Shown here piece by piece: positions 7,968-17,241 of a stretch of 64,000 bases of DNA. The notes beneath the pieces were generated by a model, which worked only from the letters and a program-made list of their open reading frames with translations, ran no database searches and had not been told where the DNA came from. Where the stretch lies: the NCBI RefSeq assembly GCF_001545155.1, contig NZ_CP014226.1:3392111-3456110 (forward strand), given 5' to 3'. This DNA comes from Halomonas chromatireducens (lineage in GTDB: Bacteria; Pseudomonadota; Gammaproteobacteria; Pseudomonadales; Halomonadaceae). The position numbers and the translations under genes were made by a program. Positions within the stretch are counted from its first letter, which is position 1. Every line of letters begins with the position of its first letter.

Positions 7968-8183
7968 TGCGTCTCCCATGGGTTTAGCCTGATACGGGAA
8001 ACAGTCCCGCGAAGCCCTTGTCGGTGCCGAAGGCCGACCATGGTGGGCTACAAATTTTGATCGATCAAGGATGTTATAACGTAGCATATGTAGGCGTTGC
8101 GTCTTGCTTTTCCAAGTGGCGGCAGTGATGCACTATGAGGATGTGCCGAACGTCACCGATATGACCCATTCGAGGAACGCGCT

Positions 8184-8798
8184 ATGCCGCAGGAACTGTG
8201 GCTCTCCTTCTGCCTGGCCTCACTGTTGATCATCGCCTCCCCCGGCCCCGCGGTGGCCCTGCTGGTCACCACCGGGGTCAACCGCGGGCGACGGGCCGCC
8301 CTGGCCATGCTGCCCGGCTTTTTCCTTGGTGACCTGCTGGCCATGACCCTGTCGTTTGCCGGGGTTGGCGCGCTCCTGATGGCCTCCGCTGAGCTGTTCC
8401 AACTCTTCAAATGGCTCGGGGCCGCTTATTTGCTCTACCTGGGCATCAAGATGTGGCGCGAGGCTGGCCAACTGGGCGACTTGCAGCCTACGGGTACGGA
8501 TATTCGGCTCGGCACGGCCAAGGCGTTTCTGGTTACCGCGCTGAACCCCAAGAGCCTGGCCTTCTTCATGGCCTTCATGCCGCAGTTCGTGGCACCCAGC
8601 CAGCCCTTGCTGCCGCAGTTGGCCATCCTGTTCTCGACCTTTCTGGTCATCGGCGTGCTAAGCGATCTCGCCTTCACCTTCCTGGCGACCAGCGGCGGCC
8701 GGATGCTGAGCGCACGGCTGCGCCGCATCCTGCACCGCACCGGCGCCGGCAGCCTGATCGGGGCAAGTGCCCTGGTCGCCGCCATGCGGCGGCCTTGA
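8184..8798 (+). CDS. LysE/RhtB-family amino-acid exporter
   Basis: A 204-residue inner-membrane protein with the six hydrophobic segments of the LysE/RhtB superfamily. Family motifs are IIASPGPAVALLVTTG near the N-terminus and FLVTALNPKSLAFFMAFMPQ near residue 120. Such proteins export amino acids such as homoserine, threonine, leucine or related metabolites; the substrate is not predictable. AGGA lies eight bases before the ATG. Part of this gene (8571-8630) has a diverged match in the remnant at 4149-4208. It is divergent from the conserved hypothetical/DUF1289 pair. Confidence 0.88.
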   Translation: MPQELWLSFCLASLLIIASPGPAVALLVTTGVNRGRRAALAMLPGFFLGDLLAMTLSFAGVGALLMASAELFQLFKWLGAAYLLYLGIKMWREAGQLGDLQPTGTDIRLGTAKAFLVTALNPKSLAFFMAFMPQFVAPSQPLLPQLAILFSTFLVIGVLSDLAFTFLATSGGRMLSARLRRILHRTGAGSLIGASALVAAMRRP

Positions 8799-8896
8799 GA
8801 GTTTGTCAGGAATGCAGCAAAGAGGAAGCACCGACGCCACTGCAAGTCGTCCGGCGCTTGATGCCGGCGTGGGCGTATTGTCATAGGGAGAGCAGG

Positions 8897-9289
8897 ATGA
8901 AAACGGCAGGCGATGTGGTGCGTCAATTCTGGCAGCTGATGGCCACAAATGACTTTTACTCGGTCGCGACGGTGCTTGCGCCGGATTTCGTTCTCGAATG
9001 GCCGCAGTCCAATGAGCGTATTTGCGGAGGTGAGCGCTTCGCACAGATGAATGCCGAGTACCCGGCTCATGGCCGCTGGCAGTTCACGTTGAACCGGTGT
9101 GTAGAGGGGGAGGGTGAAGTGGTGACGGAGGTCGCCATTACTGATGGCGTTCAGTCGGCGACGGCGATTTCATTCTTCACGGTGGAGAAGGGCAGGATTG
9201 TGCGCTTGGTCGAATACTGGCCGGAGCCATACTCGGCCCCGCAGGGCAGGGCGCATCACGTAGAGCCGATCTCGCCATTATATTTATAA
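8897..9289 (+). CDS. NTF2-like/SnoaL-type protein
   Basis: A 130-residue protein, MKTAGDVVRQFWQLMATNDF..., with the cone-shaped NTF2-like fold pattern: an N-terminal helix, a strand pair (DFVLEWPQSNERICGGERFA), and a final sheet ending FTVEKGRIVRLVEYWPEPY. Members act as isomerases, cyclases, or small-molecule and self-resistance binders; no catalytic set can be assigned. AGCAGG upstream of ATG 8897 supports the start. It is a single gene with its own terminator, shared with the convergent cold-shock gene. Confidence 0.75.
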   Translation: MKTAGDVVRQFWQLMATNDFYSVATVLAPDFVLEWPQSNERICGGERFAQMNAEYPAHGRWQFTLNRCVEGEGEVVTEVAITDGVQSATAISFFTVEKGRIVRLVEYWPEPYSAPQGRAHHVEPISPLYL

Positions 9290-9293
9290 CGCA

Positions 9294-9319
9294 ACAAGGC
9301 CCGCCGAAGCGGGCCTTGT
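9294..9319. terminator. Bidirectional hairpin between the NTF2-like and cold-shock genes
   Basis: ACAAGGCCCG (9294-9303) pairs with CGGGCCTTGT (9310-9319) around a 6-base loop, a perfect 10-bp stem located between two convergent genes. Confidence 0.8.
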
Positions 9320-9359
9320 CATCGAACCCTAAGGTTCGACAAACCGTTTAACCGTCAGG

Positions 9360-9566
9360 TTATGCGATTTGCTTGATATTTGAAGCCTGAAGGCCTTTCT
9401 GACCCTGAGTCACGTCAAAAGAGACGGAGCTACCTTCCTGCAGGGATTTGAAGCCATCGGCCTGAATTTCGGAGAAGTGGGCAAAAACGTCATCGCCGCC
9501 GTCAGTCGGGGTAATGAAGCCGAAGCCTTTGGAATCGTTGAACCACTTAACTGTGCCAGTCGTCAT
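9360..9566 (-). CDS. Cold-shock protein, CspA family
   Basis: A 68-residue single OB-fold cold-shock protein. [20 protein letters not shown] contains RNP1 (KGFGFI) and is followed by DVFAHFSEI (RNP2-like VFVHF), so the RNA/ssDNA-binding surface is complete. The start at 9566 follows AAAGGA; an in-frame TTG or ATG further up would add an unlikely leader. Family members melt mRNA structure at low temperature or in stationary phase. The upstream region is a long AT-rich leader, typical for these genes, but a clear cold-box sequence was not recognised. Confidence 0.95.
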   Translation of the reverse strand: MTTGTVKWFNDSKGFGFITPTDGGDDVFAHFSEIQADGFKSLQEGSSVSFDVTQGQKGLQASNIKQIA

Positions 9567-9925
9567 AATATATATCCTTTCGCGCTTAGCGCCTTGCAAT
9601 GTTTCTGGTTTTACCCAGGTTTGTAGCGGGTAGAACGAGATAAATTACAGACTGCCGAAAGAATCGAACACTACTGAAACTCTATAACGCTTACTAACCA
9701 GCTGCGACTACGGTGTCACGGTTACTGGCTTGGGTCAAAGTCTTTCTGTTTAATTTTCCCGTATTAGCGTGAAGCGCATGTTTTCGTTGAAATTAATAAA
9801 ATACTAATTTCGAGTGATGCGATACGAGAGTCTCACTTACCCAGTCGATGGGGTGCGGCCGGGGTCTGTGAGACCTGGACCAATGGCGCCGGGGGCTGGC
9901 TGACAGCAGGGCTCACGCTTCGATA
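9567..9925. other. Gene-free interval between csp and cobW-like genes
   Basis: AT-richer than its surroundings. It should hold the promoter and 5' leader of the minus-strand cold-shock gene and, to the right, the Zur-type site for the + strand GTPase gene. No further open frame with a ribosome-binding site was seen. Confidence 0.6.
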
Positions 9926-9944
9926 TATGTTATGATATAACATA
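9926..9944. promoter_or_regulatory. Zur-box-like palindrome upstream of the CobW GTPase gene
   Basis: TATGTTATGATATAACATA: perfect 8-bp arms around GAT. Its core GTTATGATATAAC differs at one position from the gammaproteobacterial Zur consensus GTTATANTATAAC. It lies about 150 bases before the COG0523 gene, the expected place for zinc-responsive repression. Confidence 0.75.
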
Positions 9945-10091
9945 AATGATGGCCTCGGGATGCCGTCTGGTAGCCAAGAGAGCGTGAAACATGCCAAGGC
10001 GGTGCGAGTGGGATGTTTCGCCAGGGCCTGCCAGGAACTTCCTTTCACTTCAACGATGTGGCGATGAATATGCCCCGTGATGGTGCTTTGT

Positions 10092-11174
10092 ATGAACGTT
10101 GATACCGCGGATCTGATTCCCGTTACCGTACTCACCGGCTTCCTCGGTAGCGGCAAGACCACGCTGCTCAATCGCCTTGTCCGCCAGCCGGCCATGAAGG
10201 ATGCGCTGGTGGTGATCAACGAGTTCGGCGATATCGGGCTGGACCACCGGCTGGTCGCCGAGAGTGACGAGCATACCGTGGTGGAAATGAGCAGCGGCTG
10301 CTTGTGCTGCACCATCCGCGGCGACTTGAGCCGCAACGTTCAGCAGGCCTGCGAGGCAGTCGAGCGGGAGGGTGGCCAGCCCTTCTCGCGGGTGATCATC
10401 GAGACCACCGGGCTTGCCGACCCGGCCCCCATCCTGCACACCCTGATGACCGACCACTGGCTGGCCCACCGCTTTGCCCTGGATGGCGTGATCTGCCTGG
10501 TGGATTCTGCCAGCGGTATCTCGACCCTGAATGCGCACCGCGAATCGCAGCGCCAGGTGGCGGTTGCCGACCGGTTGTTGCTCACCAAGACGGATCTGGT
10601 GGATGAGGAGCGGCTGTCGCGGCTGGCCAGCCATCTGGCGGCGATCAACCCGGCCGCCGAGCAGCTGCAGGTGCGTCACGGTGAGCTGGCGGCCGAATAT
10701 GTGGTCGGGAGCAGTCTGCCCGCGAAGGGGCAGCGCGCCGAGGGTTGGCTGCGTGCGGCTTCCTATGCCCAGGTTTCCCCGGCGATGGGCATGGCGCCAC
10801 CGACCCCCGGTGCCCTGGTCACGATGATGGCGCCGGCATCCGGCCCGGCGCTTACCCGGCATGGGGAACAGATCCGTTCCTTCTGCTTCACCGTCGAGCA
10901 GCCCATCGCCCCCGAAATCCTGGAAGACTGGCTGGACCTGCTGATGTCGCTGCTGGGCGATAAGATCCTGCGGGTGAAGGCCATCGTGAAGATCGCAGGG
11001 CGCGAGCAGCCGCTCGCTCTGCATGGTGTTCAGCACATCTTCCACCCACCGGAGCCGCTGCCGGTGGAGGCCTGCCGTGACGGTGTCTCGCGCTTCGTGT
11101 TCATTACCAACGGCGTGGCGCCGGAAGCGGTCACGCAGCTGTTCGACTACTTCCAGCCGGCTCAGGCGACCTGA
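10092..11174 (+). CDS. CobW/COG0523-family GTPase, probable zinc metallochaperone
   Basis: About 360 residues of the G3E GTPase family. The Walker [13 protein letters not shown] is followed by the conserved metal-binding [12 protein letters not shown] (CxCC) motif and a guanine-specificity LLTKTDL motif; the C-terminal CobW domain follows. Zur-regulated members of this group (YeiR, ZigA, ZagA) deliver or sense zinc during starvation. The Zur-like palindrome at 9926-9944 supports that role here and argues against the cobalamin-pathway CobW. ATG 10092 is chosen; in-frame GTG 10077 and ATG 10080 are alternatives. No zinc transporter genes are adjacent. Confidence 0.85.
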   Translation: MNVDTADLIPVTVLTGFLGSGKTTLLNRLVRQPAMKDALVVINEFGDIGLDHRLVAESDEHTVVEMSSGCLCCTIRGDLSRNVQQACEAVEREGGQPFSRVIIETTGLADPAPILHTLMTDHWLAHRFALDGVICLVDSASGISTLNAHRESQRQVAVADRLLLTKTDLVDEERLSRLASHLAAINPAAEQLQVRHGELAAEYVVGSSLPAKGQRAEGWLRAASYAQVSPAMGMAPPTPGALVTMMAPASGPALTRHGEQIRSFCFTVEQPIAPEILEDWLDLLMSLLGDKILRVKAIVKIAGREQPLALHGVQHIFHPPEPLPVEACRDGVSRFVFITNGVAPEAVTQLFDYFQPAQAT

Positions 11175-11368
11175 CGCCGGGGGGCGTTCAAGAGAACAGC
11201 GGCGGGCCGGAAGCGCTACCCCTTTGCACCGCGCCGACGCTTCGCCACGATCTGGGCTGGCATGGGACGGAGGGTGTGCCGTTATACCAACGATTGAACG
11301 CGACGGGTTTATGCTGTCATATACCGGCAACACGACCAGCAAACCCAATCGGAAAATCAGGACTGAGC

Positions 11369-11893
11369 ATGCCCTTACTGGATAGCTTTACCGTCGACCA
11401 CACGATCATGAACGCCCCGGCTGTGCGCGTCGCCAAGACCATGCAGTCGCCCTCCGGCGATACCATCACGGTGTTCGATCTTCGCTTCAACAAGCCGAAC
11501 GAAGAGATGATGGGTGAGAAGGGCATTCACACCCTGGAGCACCTGTTCGCAGGCTTCATGCGCAACCACCTGAACGGCAAGGATGTCGAGATAATCGATA
11601 TCTCACCGATGGGGTGTCGCACGGGGTTCTACATGAGCCTGCTGGGCAACCCCAGCGAGGAGCGTGTCGGTGAAGCATGGCTTGCGGCAATGCAGGACGT
11701 GCTGAACGTCAAGCGTATGGAGGATATCCCGGAGCTGAATGAGTACCAGTGCGGCACCTTCGTCATGCACTCTCTGGAAGAGGCAAAGGCGATAGCACAG
11801 GGCATCATCGAGCAAGGCATCGGGGTTAATCAAAACGAAAAGCTCGCACTGAGCGCCGAACAGCTAAAAGCGCTGGGCAACCCGGGCGCATAG
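11369..11893 (+). CDS. luxS: S-ribosylhomocysteine lyase, autoinducer-2 synthesis
   Basis: A 174-residue LuxS. It cleaves S-ribosylhomocysteine to homocysteine and DPD, the precursor of autoinducer-2, as part of the activated methyl cycle. The metal site HTLEH and the downstream EYQCGTF cysteine are present, as is [10 protein letters not shown] with the catalytic cysteine. The start [12 protein letters not shown] at 11369 is preceded by AGGA; the frame is open further upstream without homology. No pfs gene is adjacent. The next gene follows after 18 bases and could be co-transcribed. Confidence 0.96.
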   Translation: MPLLDSFTVDHTIMNAPAVRVAKTMQSPSGDTITVFDLRFNKPNEEMMGEKGIHTLEHLFAGFMRNHLNGKDVEIIDISPMGCRTGFYMSLLGNPSEERVGEAWLAAMQDVLNVKRMEDIPELNEYQCGTFVMHSLEEAKAIAQGIIEQGIGVNQNEKLALSAEQLKALGNPGA

Positions 11894-11911
11894 TGTCTCC
11901 AGGCATCGCCG

Positions 11912-13123
11912 ATGACCGTCCAACAGCGCTTGTCCCTGACGCGGGCCGACGCTCGCCGCCTGCTGGTGTGCTATCACTTTCAGCTGGCCTCGCTGGCGAC
12001 CGTAATCCGTCGCCTGGGGACCATTCAGTTCGATCCCCTGGCACCGGTCGGTACCAACCCGGACCTGGTGCTGCAGTCCCGGGTACCGGGATACAGGCGG
12101 GGTGACTGGCTGCATGCGACCTATGCGCAGCGACTCCTGGTCGATGGCTGGGACAAGCAGGCCAGCCTGATCCAGCCCGGCGAGTGGTGGGCCCAGGCGC
12201 CGTTCCATCGCTGGTTCGAGCGGCGCTGGCGGCAGCACGGCGTGGACGTCGAATCCCCGGAAGCTCTCGCCCTGGTCGATCAGGCCGAACGCCACGGCCC
12301 CGCCACCAGCCTCGAGCTGGGTGATCAACGGTCCGATCCCGCATTACGCGGCAGCTGGTACGGGCCCAAGCGCTCGCGTCATCTGCTCAAGGCGCTGTGG
12401 GATGCCGGACGCCTGATGACGCACCATCGAGTGGGCGGCCGCCATGCCTACGACTTGCCCGAACGCGTGCTGCCCCCGGCCGCGGACATGCAGGGCGCCA
12501 CGCAGGAAGACGCCCTGCAACGGCTGGTGGTCCGTCGCGTGCAGGCCGCTGGCCTGCTGCGTCCCACCGCCGATGCCGCCGTGTGGTTGCTGCCCTGTTC
12601 GCGTGCCGAGCGCAACCGCATGGCCGCACGGGCCATCGCTGCGGGAGCGTTGGTCGAAGTCGACGTGGAGGGAACGGGCTACTGGGCCACGCCTGAGGCA
12701 CTCTCGGTTCTGGAGGCGTCGCCCGTTACGGCCGGTGGCACGAGTCAGGGAGTGCGTTTTCTCGCCCCGCTGGATCCGCTGATGTGGGACCGCGGAGGTG
12801 TTGCCCGCCTCTTCGGTTTCGACTACGTCTGGGAGGTCTACAAGCCCCTGGCCCAGCGGCGCTGGGGGTACTATGTGTTGCCGGTGCTGTGGGGCGACCG
12901 CTTCGTTGCTCGCTTCGACGCCAGGTGCCAGCAGGGCACCTTGAGCCTTCTGGCCTGGCACTGGGAGCCAGACATCCAGCCGGCCAGGCTTCCCGAGGGC
13001 CTGCCCGATGCCCTGCAGCAGGCTGCCCGTGAGTTTCTCGCCTACCTCGGCGCTACCCGTCTCGTCCTGCCCCGGGGCCTCGGTCGCGAAACCCGGCGTG
13101 CCTGGCAGAAGGCGGTCAAGTGA
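11912..13123 (+). CDS. YcaQ/AlkZ-type DNA glycosylase
   Basis: A 403-residue protein of the winged-helix DUF1006 family (HTH_42). It has an N-terminal LSLTRADARRLL segment and GTIQFDPLAP near residue 37, which contains the QxD catalytic signature of YcaQ-type enzymes (AlkZ proteins have QxQ). YcaQ removes alkylated bases and unhooks DNA interstrand cross-links. The C-terminal part keeps FLAPLDPLMWDR and the final barrel segment. It lies 18 bases after luxS. The assignment to the YcaQ subgroup rests on the visible QFD motif. Confidence 0.85.
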   Translation: MTVQQRLSLTRADARRLLVCYHFQLASLATVIRRLGTIQFDPLAPVGTNPDLVLQSRVPGYRRGDWLHATYAQRLLVDGWDKQASLIQPGEWWAQAPFHRWFERRWRQHGVDVESPEALALVDQAERHGPATSLELGDQRSDPALRGSWYGPKRSRHLLKALWDAGRLMTHHRVGGRHAYDLPERVLPPAADMQGATQEDALQRLVVRRVQAAGLLRPTADAAVWLLPCSRAERNRMAARAIAAGALVEVDVEGTGYWATPEALSVLEASPVTAGGTSQGVRFLAPLDPLMWDRGGVARLFGFDYVWEVYKPLAQRRWGYYVLPVLWGDRFVARFDARCQQGTLSLLAWHWEPDIQPARLPEGLPDALQQAAREFLAYLGATRLVLPRGLGRETRRAWQKAVK

Positions 13124-13331
13124 TTCCCTCTCGAGGGTAATGCCGCCGCAGCCCGATAACGCTCAGGTGCGGTAGCGACGGGCCGCCTGCGACTGGACGA
13201 AGCGGTAGCCGGTGCGCTGTACTGGCATCAGCCATCGGTCGAGCCGCCTGGTGCGATGCACGGTGCGACGCGACCCGCATAGTGCTGCCTCAGGAAGGGG
13301 CGGCGGATTCGCTTCAATCAGGAAGAGGTCT

Positions 13332-15104
13332 ATGACTGGAAACGGTGCATGGCGGCTGTGGAGCATCCTGGCGGTAATGGCAGTGGCCATTGTCATTTCC
13401 GGGGCCAGCCTCGCGCAGATGCCGCAGGGTGCGGTTGCGAATGGTGGCGAGAGTGAGAGCGACAGCGAGGAGAAGGAGTGGTTTCCGCTCGATACGTTGA
13501 ATGACGGGCTCGACGCCACCCCCGACGCGGTCAGGCGAGATACGCCACGAGAGTCGATCCGCAGTTTTCAGCAGCTCACTGATCAGGAGGAGTATGCCAG
13601 CGCGGCACACGTGCTGAATCTTTCCGAGCTGGACGCCGCTGAGCAGCCGCAGAGGGGCGCGGAATTGGCCAGGCAACTGGCCGAGATTCTCCGGCGTGGC
13701 GAATGGCTCGATGTATCCGACCTTCCCGGGCGCCAGGACGCCGCTATCGAGGACCCGTCAGGACAGCATCCCCAAGCCGGAGAACCACGCCGAAACCTCG
13801 AGCTGGCCTCGCTCGAGGCCAAGGGCGATACCTATGATATTCGCCTGGCCCGCTATCGGGTTGACGACGAGGATCCCATCTGGCTGATCACTCCCGATAG
13901 CGTTGCGTCAATTCCCGTACTCTACGAAGAGTTTGGTCCGTCGCTGTTGGAAGCGTATATCCCGGATCGCTTCAAGACCTCTTTCGGTAGGCTCCAGGTC
14001 TGGGAATGGATCGCCATTCCGGTCTTCCTGATGCTGATCGGCCTGGTAGGGTGGGGTGTCTACGGCCTGGTCGGCTTGCTATCGCAATGGTTCCCCAACG
14101 GCGTGCCCAGCATATTCGCCAGCAGGATCCGGAGCCCCATGGCTTTCCTCATCATGGCCTTCGTGGCGCAATCCCTGCTCGACTACGTGGTTTCCTTCAC
14201 TGCCGTTGCCACCACGTTTATCCGTATCCTGTTGATCATTATGATTGCCTGGGGCGTCGGTACGATAGCGCTTCGGTTAGTGGACACCATCCTGCTCAAA
14301 GTGACGCGGCGCATGGTGGGGGAAATCGACGACACCAAGCCCAAGGATGAGCGCAAGCTGCTGACCACGCTCTACGCTGTGCGCCGTATCATCATCCTGA
14401 TCACCGTCGCTGCGGTCTCTGTCTATGTGCTGAGCCAGATCCCGCTCTTCGAGACGCTGGGCATGTCGTTGCTGGCGTCAGCCAGCGTGCTGGCGGTGCT
14501 GGTGGGTATCGCGGGTCAGGCGGTGCTGGGTAATATTCTCTCATCCTTCCAGTTGTCGCTGGCCAAGCCCATCCGCATCGGCGACCTGGTGATGTTCGAG
14601 GGGCAGTGGTGCTATGTGGAAGGCATCTTCTACACCTTCATTCGCTTGAGAAGCTGGGATGAGCGGCGCTTGATCGTGCCGGTGACGTATTTCGTCTCCA
14701 AGCCCTTCGAGAACCTGTCGGTGAAGAGCGCCAAGATGTACCGCACGCTGGAGTTGGTCGTCCATCTGAGCGCCGACACTCAGGTCATACGAGAGAAATT
14801 CCTGGAGTATGCCAAGGAAGAGGACAACGTCGTCGAACACCACAGGCTGTGCTGCTACGTCACCGGCCAGAGCGAGCGGGCGCAGACCATCTCCTGTTAC
14901 CTGATGGCCTCCGACCCCTTCGCCGGCTGGGTGGCGGAAATGAATATCCGCGAGCGGCTGATGGCGTTTATCCGTGACAACCACCCCGAGTGGTGGCCGC
15001 GGGAGGTGGTGGTGCTCAGCCAGCACGACATAACTAAGGGCGACGAGCCGCGGGTGCGTCCGCCATCTGGAGTCGAGAGCCACGGTGGAGAGGCTTCCGA
15101 GTGA
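13332..15104 (+). CDS. MscS-family mechanosensitive channel with long periplasmic N-domain
   Basis: About 590 residues. It begins MTGNGAWRLWSILAVMAVAI, a signal-anchor segment, followed by about 200 residues of acidic, mostly polar periplasmic sequence. Several membrane helices follow (about residues 220-420). The MscS pore helix is AGQAVLGNILSSFQLSLAKP, followed by the beta domain IRIGDLVMFEGQWCYVEG. Such channels release solutes on hypo-osmotic shock, which suits a halophile (inference). The start at 13332 is chosen because AGAGG lies just upstream and the signal segment follows at once. The 13124-13331 leader shows no convincing gene. Confidence 0.88.
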   Translation: MTGNGAWRLWSILAVMAVAIVISGASLAQMPQGAVANGGESESDSEEKEWFPLDTLNDGLDATPDAVRRDTPRESIRSFQQLTDQEEYASAAHVLNLSELDAAEQPQRGAELARQLAEILRRGEWLDVSDLPGRQDAAIEDPSGQHPQAGEPRRNLELASLEAKGDTYDIRLARYRVDDEDPIWLITPDSVASIPVLYEEFGPSLLEAYIPDRFKTSFGRLQVWEWIAIPVFLMLIGLVGWGVYGLVGLLSQWFPNGVPSIFASRIRSPMAFLIMAFVAQSLLDYVVSFTAVATTFIRILLIIMIAWGVGTIALRLVDTILLKVTRRMVGEIDDTKPKDERKLLTTLYAVRRIIILITVAAVSVYVLSQIPLFETLGMSLLASASVLAVLVGIAGQAVLGNILSSFQLSLAKPIRIGDLVMFEGQWCYVEGIFYTFIRLRSWDERRLIVPVTYFVSKPFENLSVKSAKMYRTLELVVHLSADTQVIREKFLEYAKEEDNVVEHHRLCCYVTGQSERAQTISCYLMASDPFAGWVAEMNIRERLMAFIRDNHPEWWPREVVVLSQHDITKGDEPRVRPPSGVESHGGEASE

Positions 15105-15151
15105 GAGGGGGCACGAACCCCCCATTCCGAGATACCACGTAAGGAAGCGAC

Positions 15152-16165
15152 ATGGCCTCCATTCGCCGTGAGCTGGTGGCATTGATCGAACGCGGCGCGA
15201 TTTCGCGTGAACAGGTTGCGCGGGCGGTCGCGCTTTCCGGTCTCCACCCCTCGGGGCGGGCCTGGGGCGTGTTCCTGGATCGACTGCTGCTATGGCTGGG
15301 CACGCTGTCCCTGGCCAGCGCGCTGCTGTTCCTGGTCGCCTACAACTGGGCCGACATGGGCCGCTGGCTGCGCTTCGGGCTGGTGCAGGCGGCGCTGGTG
15401 GCGGCGATCGGCGTCTACTGGTGGGCCGAAGGACGCGGCCCAGTAGATGAGGGAAGAGCGGATGACGGTGTAGTCGTCAACATCGTGGCACGAGCCGCGC
15501 TGACGACGGCCTCGCTGCTGCTGGGCGTGCTGCTGGCGCTGTTCGGTCAGGTCTACCAGACCGGCGCCGACCCCTGGCAGCTGTTCTTCTTCTGGGCCGT
15601 GCTGATGCTGCCCTGGGCCGTGGTGGCCCGCTTCGATGCGCTCTGGGTCCTGTGGCTGGGGCTGCTCAACCTTTCGCTGCTGCTCTATTTCCGTACCTGG
15701 GGCGGGTTGTTTGGCAGCCTCTTCGGCGGAGACGCCGCCGCCCTCTGGGGGGTGTTCGCGCTCAATACCGTGGCACTGGCGGTGTGGGAGCTGGCCGCGC
15801 GGCGCTGCCGCTGGCTCTCTACCGGCTGGAGCACGGGCCTGCTGGCATTGGGCAGCGGCATTCCCCTGACCCTGCTGATGCTCATGTTCATCCTGGATGA
15901 GTGGGCCGATGTCTCGGCTGCCTTGCTGATTTACCCGCTGTGGCTGGCTGCGCTCTATTTCATCTATCGCTATTGGCGGCCCGACCTGTTCATGCTGGCG
16001 GGCGGTTGCCTGTCGGTCATCGTGGTGGTCACCACCTTCTTCGGCCGGCATCTGCTGTGGCAGGGCGGGGCGGAGGGCTTCCTGTTGTTATCCCTGGGGG
16101 TGCTGTCGCTGGGTGCTCTGGCGGTATTCTGGCTCAAGCGGCTTCACGTGGAGATGTCGCCATGA
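15152..16165 (+). CDS. DUF2157 multi-pass membrane protein
   Basis: A 337-residue inner-membrane protein. The N-terminal soluble segment (MASIRRELVALIERGAIS, about 45 residues) is typical of DUF2157 and is followed by roughly nine hydrophobic helices. No transport or catalytic motif is apparent. AAGGA lies six bases before the ATG. Its stop overlaps the next start (ATGA at 16162-16165), so it is the first gene of a coupled three-gene membrane operon with DUF4401 and GDYXXLXY proteins. This trio recurs in many proteobacteria but its role is unknown. Confidence 0.85.
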   Translation: MASIRRELVALIERGAISREQVARAVALSGLHPSGRAWGVFLDRLLLWLGTLSLASALLFLVAYNWADMGRWLRFGLVQAALVAAIGVYWWAEGRGPVDEGRADDGVVVNIVARAALTTASLLLGVLLALFGQVYQTGADPWQLFFFWAVLMLPWAVVARFDALWVLWLGLLNLSLLLYFRTWGGLFGSLFGGDAAALWGVFALNTVALAVWELAARRCRWLSTGWSTGLLALGSGIPLTLLMLMFILDEWADVSAALLIYPLWLAALYFIYRYWRPDLFMLAGGCLSVIVVVTTFFGRHLLWQGGAEGFLLLSLGVLSLGALAVFWLKRLHVEMSP

Positions 16166-17241
16166 CCCGGCCGCTCACGGAAAGGCTCGCCCAGGCCGGC
16201 ATCGTCGTTGACGAGGGTGATGCGCCGCCGGTGCTGGAGGCGCCCTGGTTCGTGCGGGCGCTGCAGGCGTTCTCGGGCTGGCTGGCCGCGCTGTTTCTGC
16301 TCGGCTTCATCGGCATGGGCGCGGTATTCGTGCTCGACAGCAGTGCGGCGGCCGCCACGCTGGGGCTGGTGATGATCGCGGGCGCCTATGCACTGCTGCG
16401 GGGTTCGAACGGTGACTTCGTCGAGCACCTGGGGTTGGCGGGAAGCCTGGCGGGCCAGCTGCTGGCGGCCTGGGCTCTGGGCGCCGCACTGGGAGACGTG
16501 AACGCCGGCTTCTGGTGGTCGTTGGCAGTACTGCAGGCGGTACTGGCATTGGTGATGCCAAGCCACACCCACCGCACTTTTTCCGCCTTCGCGGCGAGCC
16601 TGGCGTTTTATCTGGCCTTGACCGAAGGCGTCTCGGCGCCTTCGCTGGCCGGTGGCCTGGTGCTGCTGTCACTGACCTTCCTGTGGCTCAACGAGTTTCG
16701 CTGGCCGACATATATGCGCCAGCTGCAGGCGCTGGGCTATGGCCTCTTGCTGGGCCTGCTCGCCATTCAGGTCACGGGGTATCACGGGCAGTCGCTGCTG
16801 CTTGGGCGCTACGGTTACGGTACGGGCCTGGCCTGGCTGGAGCCTTGGGTGGGGGATGGCCTGGGCACGCTGGCGCTGTTGCTGCTGATTCGCCACGTCG
16901 TCCAGCGCCACAGGCACGCCATTGCGCCGAGCGCGCGGGTGGCGGCCTATGGCGCTGCGTTGGTGCTGATGCTGCTTTCGCTTCAGGCCCATGGACTGAG
17001 TCAGGGGGCGCTGGTGGTTGCACTGGGCTTCGCCATCGGCAATCGCCTGATCATGGGGTTCGGCGTGATATTGCTGCTGCTGGCCATCACGCATTACTAC
17101 TACTGGCTCGACGTCACGCTGCTGGCCAAGTCAGTGACGCTGCTCTTGCTGGGCGTGCTGCTGCTGGCGCTGCGCTGGGTGTTGTGCCGCAGATGGCCCA
17201 TCGATACGCGGGTCGCTGCCGGGGAGGATGTGAGCCAATGA
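16162..17241 (+). CDS. DUF4401 multi-pass membrane protein
   Basis: A 359-residue membrane protein starting MTRPLTERLAQAGIVVDEGD, a short cytoplasmic head, followed by about ten hydrophobic segments, many made of Leu/Ala/Gly. It belongs to the DUF4401 group commonly found between DUF2157 and GDYXXLXY genes. It begins in the ATGA overlap with the gene before and ends in an ATGA overlap with the gene after, so the three products are likely made in fixed ratio and may form one complex (inference). Confidence 0.82.
   Translation: MTRPLTERLAQAGIVVDEGDAPPVLEAPWFVRALQAFSGWLAALFLLGFIGMGAVFVLDSSAAAATLGLVMIAGAYALLRGSNGDFVEHLGLAGSLAGQLLAAWALGAALGDVNAGFWWSLAVLQAVLALVMPSHTHRTFSAFAASLAFYLALTEGVSAPSLAGGLVLLSLTFLWLNEFRWPTYMRQLQALGYGLLLGLLAIQVTGYHGQSLLLGRYGYGTGLAWLEPWVGDGLGTLALLLLIRHVVQRHRHAIAPSARVAAYGAALVLMLLSLQAHGLSQGALVVALGFAIGNRLIMGFGVILLLLAITHYYYWLDVTLLAKSVTLLLLGVLLLALRWVLCRRWPIDTRVAAGEDVSQ

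Noticed and set aside
8073..8090. GTTATAAC palindrome as a second Zur site
   Set aside because: Only an 8-bp core; it lacks the second half-site spacing GTTATANTATAAC. No zinc gene is adjacent.
13124..13331. Short minus-strand basic peptide frame in front of the MscS gene
   Set aside because: The frame (LDRWLMPVQRTGYRF...) looks protein-like but has no start with an SD site and extends into the MscS gene as antisense.
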